Source: Bacillus sp. J37
GTDB taxonomy: Bacteria; Bacillota; Bacilli; Bacillales; Bacillaceae
NCBI RefSeq assembly: GCF_000518865.1
Contig: NZ_JAEK01000043.1
Span: forward strand, 1 to 43,647
Reading direction: 5' to 3'
Length of the DNA: 43,647 nucleotides
Shown: positions 1-6,777 of the stretch, piece after piece
How positions within the stretch are numbered: position 1 is the stretch's first letter
Layout of the letters: every line of letters starts with the position of its first letter
The notes under the pieces: model-generated
Database searches by the model: none
The model's input: the letters and a program-made list of their open reading frames with translations, nothing else
What the model was told of the DNA's origin: nothing
Made by a program: the position numbers and the translations under genes

Positions 1-118
1 GTCAATCTCCACGACTGCACTTGCACGTCCTGTGCGATCTAAGGCTGGGCGCTGGAGCTGGATGTCGCACACTTATCCACAGTTAGAAGAATTTTATAGT
101 TTCCTAAGCAACAAAAAA
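1..118. repeat. Bacillus-type dispersed intergenic repeat (partial)
   Basis: Non-coding stretch at the left edge. On the minus strand it reads CTGTGGATAAGTGTGCGACA followed by CCAGCTCCAGCGCCCAGC. This resembles a dispersed intergenic repeat I recall from many Bacillus genomes (CCAGCTCCAGCGCCTAGC type). No open frame is supported. The copy may continue beyond the window. Assignment rests on recall of the motif, not on a search. Confidence 0.45.
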
Positions 119-138
119 ACTGCTGATTCAATCAGCAG
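113..138 (-). terminator. Intrinsic terminator, second copy, with T-run
   Basis: The stem-loop CTGCTGATTCAATCAGCAG at 120-138 is followed on the minus strand by seven T residues (113-119), a textbook intrinsic terminator. It is an exact copy of the hairpin at 300-318, which lies directly after the permease gene but lacks a T-run. This distal copy is probably the functional end of the transporter transcript. Confidence 0.75.
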
Positions 139-140
139 CT

Positions 141-299
141 AGTTTGTAGACAAAGTAAAACTCGCTAGCCTTTCAGACTGATTGCTAACGCTTGCGTATC
201 AAAGCACGAAGCCTTGTGAGGAGCGGAGTTACCGGTGTTGGTAATGAGCACCGCAGCAAGGTGAGTAACGAAGAAAGCGAGCGTTTGTCAACAGTCTGA
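141..299. repeat. About 160-bp repeat element between two copies of a terminator hairpin
   Basis: The segment is bounded by two identical copies of a hairpin (120-138 and 300-318). Inside are inverted segments: CAGACTG near 174-180 against CAGTCTG near 291-297, and GCTAACGCTTGCG against CGAGCGTT near the ends. It is locally G+C richer than its surroundings and has no open frame. It looks like a dispersed intergenic or MITE-like repeat that inserted in, or duplicated, the terminator of the adjacent operon. Confidence 0.5.
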
Positions 300-318
300 C
301 TGCTGATTCAATCAGCAG
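300..318 (-). terminator. Terminator hairpin, gene-proximal copy
   Basis: CTGCTGATTCAATCAGCAG forms an 8-9 bp stem immediately downstream of the permease stop. On the minus strand it is not followed by a T-run. Its identical copy at 120-138 has one. Confidence 0.5.
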
Positions 319-1317
319 CTATTTTTGCTTGTAGTAAGTAAGGGCAAGGGCAAACGCCAGAACCGTTCCTTTCACAATATCCATTGCAAAATAAGGTACG
401 GACATCATAACAAGTCCATTCTGTAATATACCAATTAAGACGGCACCGACAAATGTTCCAAAAGCATTTGGCTTACCTGCACCCAGCACAGAGAATCCAA
501 TAAATGCAGCGGCAACTGAATCCATTAAATAAGGTGCTCCAGCATTGATCTCTGCTGTCATCACTCTTGAAGCTAATACAATTCCTCCGATTGATGCAAA
601 AAGAGCAGATAAAAGATATGCGGCTACTTTATATTTATTAACAGGAATTCCAGATAATCTTGCCGCTTCAATATTCCCTCCGATTACATACATATATCGC
701 CCATGCTTTGTGTACGTTAAAAAGATATGAACAGCAATTACAACCATTACCATAATGATAATAATCCAAGGTACTTGTCCAATTTTCTCAAAAACTGGAC
801 TAATAAGACCTGTTGCAAATGTTCCGTCAGGCATGACCATATTTTGTGATACAGTTGCACCTTTCGTATATGTTAAAGCAATTCCCTGCACAATAAACAT
901 CGTTGCAAGAGTTATTAACATATCGGGAACTTTTAATTTTACTATGAAAAATGAATTTAGAACTCCAACTAATAATGAAGCTATTATAGCTGAGAATATG
1001 GCAATGAGTGTGTTCTGTGAGAACCAGACAAACATTGAAATAACAATCGCGTTTGATAATGAAGCAACAGACCCTACAGATAAGTCGAACCCATTCACAG
1101 AAAGTGAAATGGTAATACCGATTGCGATTATCGTTACTATAGATATTGATCGTAAAATATTAATAATATTATTCCCTTGAATAAAGGTTGGATTAGAAAC
1201 TGCAAACACGATGATAAGAATAAAGATCGTTAATATTGTTCCATATTTATACAAAAATTGAAACAAATCAAATGATCTTTTCCCTTTATTGGTTTGCACA
1301 GGATTTAATTCAGTCAT
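319..1317 (-). CDS. Ribose/galactose-class ABC transporter permease (candidate methylthioribose importer)
   Basis: 332-residue integral membrane protein of the RbsC/MglC type (BPD_transp_2). About eight to ten hydrophobic segments span the chain after a short charged N-terminus. The segment GFDLSVGSVASLSNAIV near residue 75 is typical of this family. It should form the membrane channel with the ATPase encoded just upstream; its ATG follows that gene's stop by one base, so translation is probably coupled. It is the last gene of a three-gene operon behind an S-box SAM riboswitch. Substrate is inferred from that control, not from the protein itself. Methylthioribose is most likely; another pentose-like methionine-salvage product or ribose is possible. 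Confidence 0.85.
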   Translation of the reverse strand: MTELNPVQTNKGKRSFDLFQFLYKYGTILTIFILIIVFAVSNPTFIQGNNIINILRSISIVTIIAIGITISLSVNGFDLSVGSVASLSNAIVISMFVWFSQNTLIAIFSAIIASLLVGVLNSFFIVKLKVPDMLITLATMFIVQGIALTYTKGATVSQNMVMPDGTFATGLISPVFEKIGQVPWIIIIMVMVVIAVHIFLTYTKHGRYMYVIGGNIEAARLSGIPVNKYKVAAYLLSALFASIGGIVLASRVMTAEINAGAPYLMDSVAAAFIGFSVLGAGKPNAFGTFVGAVLIGILQNGLVMMSVPYFAMDIVKGTVLAFALALTYYKQK

Positions 1318-1318
1318 C

Positions 1319-2824
1319 TTAGTTGCCTCCTGTTGAATAAAATAATAGGTCTTCTTCGTTTGTTATATCTGTATTTACTTCTTTAACAACCTTACCGTCA
1401 TACAAAACATATAAGCGATTTGTAATCCCGATGATTTCGGCTAATTCTGAAGAGGCATAAAGAATAGCCTTTCCTCTTTTCGCCAACTCACATATGAGTT
1501 CAAAAATATCCTTTTTCGCTCCCACATCTACTCCCTTTGTAGGTTCGTCAAAAATATAAACATCAGCATCTGTAATAAGCCATTTTCCTATTGCAATTTT
1601 CTGTTGATTTCCACCAGATAAATTTTTCACTTTCGTTTCATCTGATGGTGTTTTTATTCCAAGACTTTTAATGAGCTCAACAGCTTGTTGCTTTTCAGCT
1701 TTGCGTTTAACAAAGCTAAGTGCACTTGTGAAAGCTCCCAGGTTTGCAGCGGTTAAATTTGTTACAACCGACTCTTCTACCAAGATCCCTTCTTTTCGTC
1801 TTTCTTCAGGAACCAAGGCAATCCCCTGTTTAACTGCTTGATAAGGGCTGGTCATTTTTAGTTTTTTACCATGCAGCTTTATTTCTCCTGATGTAAGTTT
1901 CTTTTCACCAAACAAGGTTTTACATAGCTCTGTTTTACCTGCTCCTACTAAGCCTGCGATTCCGATAATTTCACCTTTTCTTACATGCAGGGAAACATCT
2001 GATAGTTTTTCATGATCATAAAGATGGTTGACCTCCAGGATCGTTTCACCAATTTTAAATATTCTCTCCGGAAACTGCTCTTCTAGCTCTCTGCCAAGCA
2101 TGTTTTCTATTACTTTATTAGGAGTTGTCTCACGAATAAGTTCATGTGTGACAAGCATTCCGTTTCTCATGATTGTAATCTCATCACAAATCTCAAATAT
2201 TTCAGGAAGACGGTGTGAAATAAAAATAATCCCGACATCTTTCTCTTTTAGATCACGAATAACCCTGAATAATTCCTTTGTCTCAGCATGACTTAATGGT
2301 GCAGTCGGCTCATCGAGGATAAGGAATTTACATTTTGACGAGACAGTTCTTGCAATCAGCACCATCTGTTTTTCTGCAAGAGTCAGTTCACTTACCAGCT
2401 TTTTAGATGACACCTTTATATTTAAGCTATTTAAAATTTCAGTTGCTTGTTGATGGATTTGCTTCCAGCGAATGAATTGCCTCTTTCCCATCTCACTCAC
2501 TGTTTTGGTGAGCATAATGTTCTCTCCTACTGTTAAATATGGGATAAGGGCTGTATCCACTTCCTGATGAACAATTTGAATACCTTGTACTTGTGCATCC
2601 CTAGGGTCTTTAATTAACACTTCTTTGCCGTCTATTTGAATTTGTCCTTTGTAATGATTGTAAGCACCTGATAAAACTTTCATTAGAGTCGATTTTCCGG
2701 CACCATTTGCTCCAATTAGTGCATGAGTCGTACCGCTTTTCATCGTAAAATCAACAGAGTCAAGTGCTTTTACTCCAGGAAACTCAATTGTAATTCCTCT
2801 CATATTTAATACTGATGTATTCAT
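1319..2824 (-). CDS. Sugar ABC transporter ATP-binding protein with two nucleotide-binding domains (RbsA/MglA class)
   Basis: 501 residues with two ABC ATPase domains in tandem, as in RbsA and MglA. The first has Walker A GANGAGKST at residues 38-46, a signature-like LTLAEKQM and Walker B ending LILDEPTAPLS. The second has GLVGAGKTE, signature LSGGNQQK and FDEPTKGVD. Length is normal for the family. It powers the adjacent permease. The gene follows the binding protein after a 140-bp spacer that holds a hairpin and precedes the permease by one base. A minus-strand AGGAAGGAAA serves as ribosome binding site. The operon is under the S-box riboswitch at 4226-4344. Confidence 0.9.
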   Translation of the reverse strand: MNTSVLNMRGITIEFPGVKALDSVDFTMKSGTTHALIGANGAGKSTLMKVLSGAYNHYKGQIQIDGKEVLIKDPRDAQVQGIQIVHQEVDTALIPYLTVGENIMLTKTVSEMGKRQFIRWKQIHQQATEILNSLNIKVSSKKLVSELTLAEKQMVLIARTVSSKCKFLILDEPTAPLSHAETKELFRVIRDLKEKDVGIIFISHRLPEIFEICDEITIMRNGMLVTHELIRETTPNKVIENMLGRELEEQFPERIFKIGETILEVNHLYDHEKLSDVSLHVRKGEIIGIAGLVGAGKTELCKTLFGEKKLTSGEIKLHGKKLKMTSPYQAVKQGIALVPEERRKEGILVEESVVTNLTAANLGAFTSALSFVKRKAEKQQAVELIKSLGIKTPSDETKVKNLSGGNQQKIAIGKWLITDADVYIFDEPTKGVDVGAKKDIFELICELAKRGKAILYASSELAEIIGITNRLYVLYDGKVVKEVNTDITNEEDLLFYSTGGN

Positions 2825-2905
2825 TTTCCTTCCTCCTTCCTTATTGATCTTTTCTTGGTTTTATTGGAATTCTTAATTGGAGGTTTATATAGAGGAAAAA
2901 AGGGA

Positions 2906-2954
2906 GAGAGACGGGTGTTTCGAGAGTAAGAACTAAGACTTCCACCCGTTCTCT
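2906..2954 (-). terminator. Intercistronic hairpin between binding protein and ATPase genes
   Basis: Arms AGAGAGACGGGTG-like (2906-2917) and CACCCGTTCTCT (2943-2954) pair over about 11 bp. On the minus strand the stem is followed by CTCCCTTTTTTCC. Such a leaky terminator or 3'-protecting hairpin commonly lets the binding protein be made in excess over the membrane parts. Confidence 0.55.
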
Positions 2955-2964
2955 GCTAGAGATA

Positions 2965-4092
2965 TTATTTCTTATAATATTCTTTTAATGTTTTCATCCA
3001 TTCTTCTTCAAATGCATCTGACTGACCCCAACCTTCCACAGTGTCAGCTAAATTCACCATATTAATAGGCTCATTCGATTGAAGTAATGCGTCTTGTGAA
3101 ATAAGTGATGCTTCAAGATTATATGTTTCAGGTGTTTCTTCATCAGCAAGTTTTTTTGCCAAAATTCTCATGTCCACTGCACCGATAAGCTTTGGATCAA
3201 CAGCTGCCGTGTATTTCCATGAGCTTGCTTCATTTTGCATTTCTTGTAGATCCGCATTCGAAACATCAATACCATAAATCTTAATTTCATCTCTTCCCGC
3301 TTCTTTAATGGCACGTGCTGCACCGATTGCAAATGCATCCCATGTTGCGAAAATTGCATCAATTTCACCTTTCGGGTGCTTATTAAGCATAGAAGCAACA
3401 GCATTTTGCGTTTGAACAGATGTATCTGCAGATGCAATACCAAAGCGCTCTACTTCTTTAATCCCCGGATTATTCTTTAAAACATCTTGGTAAACAGCGT
3501 TTCTTCTAACCATTGGAGGGAATCCGTCAACCCAAAGGTATACGATATTCGCTTCACCTTTTGTCTCTTTCACTAATTGATCTAAAGCTAATTTAGCCAG
3601 CGCTTCATCATCCTGTGAAGTTAATGTCACTCCATTAATTTTTGATAATCCATCAATCGAGTCAAATGTAACAACACTTTTACCTGCATCAACCAACTTT
3701 TGCACAGCATTAATTGTTGCTTCATCATCACCATGAGAAATGATAAATCCATCATAATCTTCTTCAAGTCCTTGTGCGATGGCATCATGGAATTTAGCTA
3801 TGTCACCATTTGCGGTGAACACATCAACTTGGAAGCCTAATGCTTCCCCTTCTTCTTTAGCTCCTGCTAGAAATTGAGCTGTATGATCATCCCCGCCAAT
3901 TTTGCGGATTACTTTAATTTTTACTTCTTCACCATCTTTAAATCTTTCAGGCACATTATCGAGTGACACGTCAGGATTCCCTTTTGATTTTGTCGACTCA
4001 TTCGTTCCACCATTACTGGATGAACACCCTGAAACAAATATGGATAATACCAATGTTAAAATAAATAATGTGTTAAATAGTTTGTTCTTCAT
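2965..4092 (-). CDS. Sugar ABC transporter substrate-binding lipoprotein (Peripla_BP_4 type)
   Basis: 375 residues. A signal peptide ends in lipobox VSGC (residues 20-23), so Cys23 should be lipidated and the protein anchored outside the membrane. A low-complexity Ser/Gly/Asn linker follows. The rest is a type I periplasmic-binding fold of the RbsB/MglB group, with recognisable segments KVIRKIGGDDHTAQFL, GFIISHGDD and AIFATWDAFAIGAARAIKEAG. It is the first gene of the operon, 84 bases below the S-box terminator. The natural ligand cannot be read from sequence; the SAM riboswitch suggests 5-methylthioribose. AGGGGAGCAATGCAGCTATG gives the ribosome binding site and start. Confidence 0.88.
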   Translation of the reverse strand: MKNKLFNTLFILTLVLSIFVSGCSSSNGGTNESTKSKGNPDVSLDNVPERFKDGEEVKIKVIRKIGGDDHTAQFLAGAKEEGEALGFQVDVFTANGDIAKFHDAIAQGLEEDYDGFIISHGDDEATINAVQKLVDAGKSVVTFDSIDGLSKINGVTLTSQDDEALAKLALDQLVKETKGEANIVYLWVDGFPPMVRRNAVYQDVLKNNPGIKEVERFGIASADTSVQTQNAVASMLNKHPKGEIDAIFATWDAFAIGAARAIKEAGRDEIKIYGIDVSNADLQEMQNEASSWKYTAAVDPKLIGAVDMRILAKKLADEETPETYNLEASLISQDALLQSNEPINMVNLADTVEGWGQSDAFEEEWMKTLKEYYKK

Positions 4093-4175
4093 AGCTGCAT
4101 TGCTCCCCTCAATTAATAGAATATGATTTACTCATGCCTTGAACTTGTTCTCTCTAATTTCACAAGTCCGGGCAA

Positions 4176-4206
4176 CACAAAAAACCTCTCTAAGACAGAG
4201 AGGTTT
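4176..4206 (-). terminator. S-box expression-platform terminator
   Basis: Perfect stem AAACCTCTCT / AGAGAGGTTT (4182-4206, loop AAGAC region) followed on the minus strand by TTTTTTGTG. It lies between the SAM aptamer and the binding-protein gene, so SAM binding would favour this terminator and stop transcription of the transporter. Confidence 0.88.
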
Positions 4207-4225
4207 CACCACAATAATAGGAGTC

Positions 4226-4344
4226 TCCTCTCTTATCTTTCAAAGCCATACAGCTTTGCAGGATTTAGCACCAATTCTATTCGGAAATAGAACGGTTGCC
4301 GGGCATCATCGGGCCAGTCCCTCTGCCACTCTTGATAAGAGATG
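4226..4344 (-). promoter_or_regulatory. SAM riboswitch (S-box, SAM-I)
   Basis: The minus strand carries the conserved S-box landmarks in order: P1 arm CTCTTATC, AAGAGTGGCAGAGGGACTGG, CCCGATGATGCCCGGCAACC, GGTGCTAAATCC, and the closing GATAAGAG that pairs with the first arm (4230-4237 with 4336-4343). A terminator follows at 4176-4206. In Bacillales S-boxes control methionine synthesis, transport and salvage. Here it controls a ribose-class ABC transporter. Confidence 0.95.
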
Positions 4345-4378
4345 TTTTTATGCGATTAAGTAAAATAACAATACATAT

Positions 4379-4407
4379 ACTTTAATCCGGTATAGAATGA
4401 ATGTCAA
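4379..4407 (-). promoter_or_regulatory. Sigma-A promoter of the riboswitch-controlled transporter operon
   Basis: Perfect -35 TTGACA (4402-4407), 17-bp spacer, -10 TAAAGT (4379-4384, four of six matches). Transcription would start near 4372, about 28 bases before the aptamer. Confidence 0.6.
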
Positions 4408-4477
4408 CCATTATTTGAATATTTATAATATCAGAATTTATTATATCTTTATAATAAAAGGCTTACATTTTTTCAAT

Positions 4478-4503
4478 ATAAAAGACAAGCATCCATGCTT
4501 GCC
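4478..4503 (-). terminator. Terminator of the 41-residue gene
   Basis: Stem CAAGCAT / ATGCTTG with flanking pairs, followed on the minus strand by TCTTTTATATT, 12 bases after the stop of the small gene. Confidence 0.65.
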
Positions 4504-4514
4504 CATGTGAATTA

Positions 4515-4640
4515 TTATTTTCTTTTCTGTGCTTTCATTTTGTTGTTAGCTAACTCTGCAGCATATTCTTCTTGAGATTTACCTTGTTTTTGACTTTCAG
4601 ATTCAATCTTTCTGAACTTATTATCGTTTCTATTTGGCAT
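4515..4640 (-). CDS. Small hydrophilic 41-residue protein, possibly a spore protein
   Basis: A short frame with ATG at 4638-4640, an excellent ribosome binding site AGGAGGTGAGAGT and a terminator 12 bases after its stop. The product begins MPNRNDNKFRK and ends KMKAQKRK. It is rich in Lys, Asn, Gln, Glu and Arg, with no hydrophobic stretch and no cysteine. Size and composition resemble minor small acid-soluble spore proteins, but I do not recognise a named family. An upstream GTATG - 17 bp - CAAAATA (4664-4692) resembles a sigma-G promoter, which would fit forespore expression. Ribosome binding site, terminator and codon use make it a real gene; function is unknown. Confidence 0.7.
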   Translation of the reverse strand: MPNRNDNKFRKIESESQKQGKSQEEYAAELANNKMKAQKRK

Positions 4641-4663
4641 ACTCTCACCTCCTACCAGACTTT

Positions 4664-4692
4664 TATTTTGTACAAATGGTCAAGATACATAC
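4664..4692 (-). promoter_or_regulatory. Possible sigma-G-type promoter for the 41-residue gene
   Basis: Minus-strand GTATG (4688-4692) and CAAAATA (4664-4670) with a 17-bp spacer match the sigma-G consensus GHATR / CATNMTA except at one -10 base. The predicted leader is about 20 bases. No good sigma-A promoter is seen here. Confidence 0.35.
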
Positions 4693-4883
4693 ACCTAACT
4701 TTCCTTTAGTTTTTTTGCGTACTATGTTTTTTAATAAAGTTACATGCAATATTTAGTCCGTTTCCAAACTAGGATCTAAATGAAATTCTTTCAGAAAACA
4801 GCTGATCTTTTCTTCAATTCTTGTATACACATTGATTCATGTAGCAATTATATATACTATTACAAATAAATACCGCAAGTAAA

Positions 4884-4912
4884 TTAACCTTTTTATTATC
4901 TATTGGTATAAT
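4884..4912 (+). promoter_or_regulatory. Sigma-A promoter of glnS
   Basis: -35 TTAACC (4884-4889), 17-bp spacer, perfect -10 TATAAT (4907-4912). The start point would be about 40 bases before the glnS TTG codon. The interval 4641-4959 otherwise shows only A+T-rich sequence, with no T-box leader. Confidence 0.65.
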
Positions 4913-4959
4913 GGAGGATAGAATTTATTCTTACATATAAAAGAAAGGTTTGATCTGAT

Positions 4960-6639
4960 TTGGAACACAATTCCTCAAACTTTATTAAAACAATTATTAA
5001 AGAGGACCTTGAGACAGGAAAACGGGATTATGTGTACACTCGCTTCCCGCCGGAACCAAATGGCTATCTTCATATTGGTCATGCAAAATCGATTGTTATT
5101 AACTTTGGATTAGCAGATGAATTTAATGGAAAAACAAATTTACGATTTGATGATACAAATCCATTAAAAGAGGATACAGAGTATGTAGAATCCATTAAAG
5201 AAGATGTAGCCTGGTTAGGCTACGACTGGGACGGTTTATTCTTTGCATCCGATTATTTTGAAGAAATGTACAATCGTGCCGTTCTCCTTATCAAAAAAGG
5301 AAAAGCCTATGTAGATGATTTAACAGCTGATGAAATTAGGGAATATCGTGGTACATTGACTGAGCCTGGTAAAGAAAGTCCATACCGAACTCGCTCTATT
5401 GAGGAAAACCTTGATTTATTTGAGCGTATGCGTAATGGAGAATTTGGCAATGGAGAAAAGGTTCTCCGCGCAAAAATTGATATGTCATCACCAAATATAA
5501 ATTTACGTGATCCTGTTATCTACCGTGTTTCACATGCTGCTCATCATAATACTGGCGATACATGGTGTATCTATCCAATGTATGCTTTTGCTCATCCACT
5601 CGAAGATGCAATCGAAGGCATTACACATTCCTTATGTACAACAGAGTTTGAGGACCAACGCCCTCTTTATAACTGGGTCATTGAAGAATGTGAAATGGAG
5701 CATAAACCACAACAAATAGAATTTGGTCGTTTAGGTATCACCAATACAGTAATGAGTAAGCGAAAATTAAAACAACTGGTTGATGAAAAGGTTGTTGATG
5801 GATGGGATGATCCACGTATGCCAACAATCTCCGGGCTACGTAGAAAAGGATATACGCCAAAAGCTATTCGTGAGTTTGTAAAAGAAACAGGTGTTTCTAA
5901 AGGATTTGCTACTGCAGACGAAGCAATGCTTGAGCATTTTGTCCGCGAAGACTTAAAACTTCAAGCTCCTCGAACAATGGGAATCTTGAAGCCTTTGAAA
6001 GTTGTCATTACAAATTATCCGGAAGATCAAGTTGAAATGCTTGATGCAGAGATTAACCCTGAAGTGCCTGAGATGGGAACAAGACAAATTCCATTTTCCC
6101 GTGAAATTTATATCGAGCAAGAGGACTTTATGGAAAACCCTCCAAAAAAATATTTCCGCCTGTTCCCTGGAAATGAAGTAAGATTAAAACATGCTTATTT
6201 CATTAAATGTGAAGAGGTTATTAAAGATGAAAATGGAAATGTGATGGAGATTCATTGTACCTACGATCCGGAAACAAAGAGTGGTACCGGCTTTACTGGT
6301 CGTAAAGTAAAAGGGACATTACACTGGGTTGATGCAAAACATGCATTGCCTGCGGAATTTCGTTTATATGAGCCACTTATCCTTGATAAGCAAAAAGACG
6401 AAGAAGTTGAAGATGAGGTTGAGTCTTCAGAAGAAAAAACGTTCCTTGATTATATAAATGAAAACTCTCTTGAAGTTTTACAAGGATTTATTGAACCGAA
6501 TATGAAGGATATTCAACCACAAGACAAATTTCAATTTTTCCGCCATGGATACTTTAATGTGGATCCTAAGCACACAACAGCAGAAAAAACGGTATTCAAT
6601 CGGATCGTGTCTCTGAAAAGTTCTTTTAAATTAAAATAA
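4960..6639 (+). CDS. glnS: Glutaminyl-tRNA synthetase
   Basis: 559-residue class I aminoacyl-tRNA synthetase that charges tRNA-Gln directly; E. coli GlnRS has a similar length. The Rossmann domain carries HIGH in [15 protein letters not shown] (residues 38-41) and the KMSKS-like loop VMSKRKL near residues 264-270, followed by [18 protein letters not shown], diagnostic of GlnRS against GluRS. The C-terminal anticodon-binding beta-barrels follow from about residue 335. Translation starts at TTG, preceded by AAAGAAAGG. Most Bacillus species lack GlnRS and use GluRS plus the GatCAB amidotransferase, so the gene is probably of transferred origin. It stands alone between a small gene and a converging kinase gene. 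Confidence 0.95.
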   Translation: MEHNSSNFIKTIIKEDLETGKRDYVYTRFPPEPNGYLHIGHAKSIVINFGLADEFNGKTNLRFDDTNPLKEDTEYVESIKEDVAWLGYDWDGLFFASDYFEEMYNRAVLLIKKGKAYVDDLTADEIREYRGTLTEPGKESPYRTRSIEENLDLFERMRNGEFGNGEKVLRAKIDMSSPNINLRDPVIYRVSHAAHHNTGDTWCIYPMYAFAHPLEDAIEGITHSLCTTEFEDQRPLYNWVIEECEMEHKPQQIEFGRLGITNTVMSKRKLKQLVDEKVVDGWDDPRMPTISGLRRKGYTPKAIREFVKETGVSKGFATADEAMLEHFVREDLKLQAPRTMGILKPLKVVITNYPEDQVEMLDAEINPEVPEMGTRQIPFSREIYIEQEDFMENPPKKYFRLFPGNEVRLKHAYFIKCEEVIKDENGNVMEIHCTYDPETKSGTGFTGRKVKGTLHWVDAKHALPAEFRLYEPLILDKQKDEEVEDEVESSEEKTFLDYINENSLEVLQGFIEPNMKDIQPQDKFQFFRHGYFNVDPKHTTAEKTVFNRIVSLKSSFKLK

Positions 6640-6649
6640 TGACTTTATT

Positions 6650-6745
6650 AGAAAGACTTGGCTTGTCGCCAAGTCCTAATGGCGAAAGCCTTAGTTTTTC
6701 TTATACTTTCATCCTTAAAATTTAAATACTTTCTGATAGTATAAA
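6650..6745. repeat. Hairpin-containing dispersed element, copy A; also glnS terminator region
   Basis: Contains the perfect hairpin GACTTGGC-TTGTC-GCCAAGTC, then GGCGAAAGCC with a T-run (TTAGTTTTTC), then the segment CTTATACTTTCATCCTTAAAA. The last segment recurs, nearly identical, at about 18875-18900 downstream of another hairpin. Read on the plus strand, the T-run after the hairpins can terminate glnS. Read on the minus strand, it is an AAGGATGAAAGT segment followed by the hairpin. Confidence 0.55.
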
Positions 6746-6746
6746 A

Positions 6747-6777
6747 AGAAGATGGCAATCGTAAGCCATCTTCTTTT
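6747..6777. terminator. Terminator between convergent glnS and kinase genes
   Basis: AGAAGATGGC / GCCATCTTCT, a 10-bp stem with an 8-base loop. T-rich sequence lies on the plus side (TTTTATAA) and on the minus side (TTTTTATAC). It ends the minus-strand kinase transcript. Confidence 0.7.

Noticed and set aside
545-1180. Open frames on the plus strand inside the permease gene
   Set aside because: They are antisense to a clear membrane transporter gene and encode no recognisable domain.
4641-4959. T-box leader before glnS
   Set aside because: No T-box consensus (AGGGTGGNACCGCG) or specifier stem is present; only a sigma-A promoter is seen.
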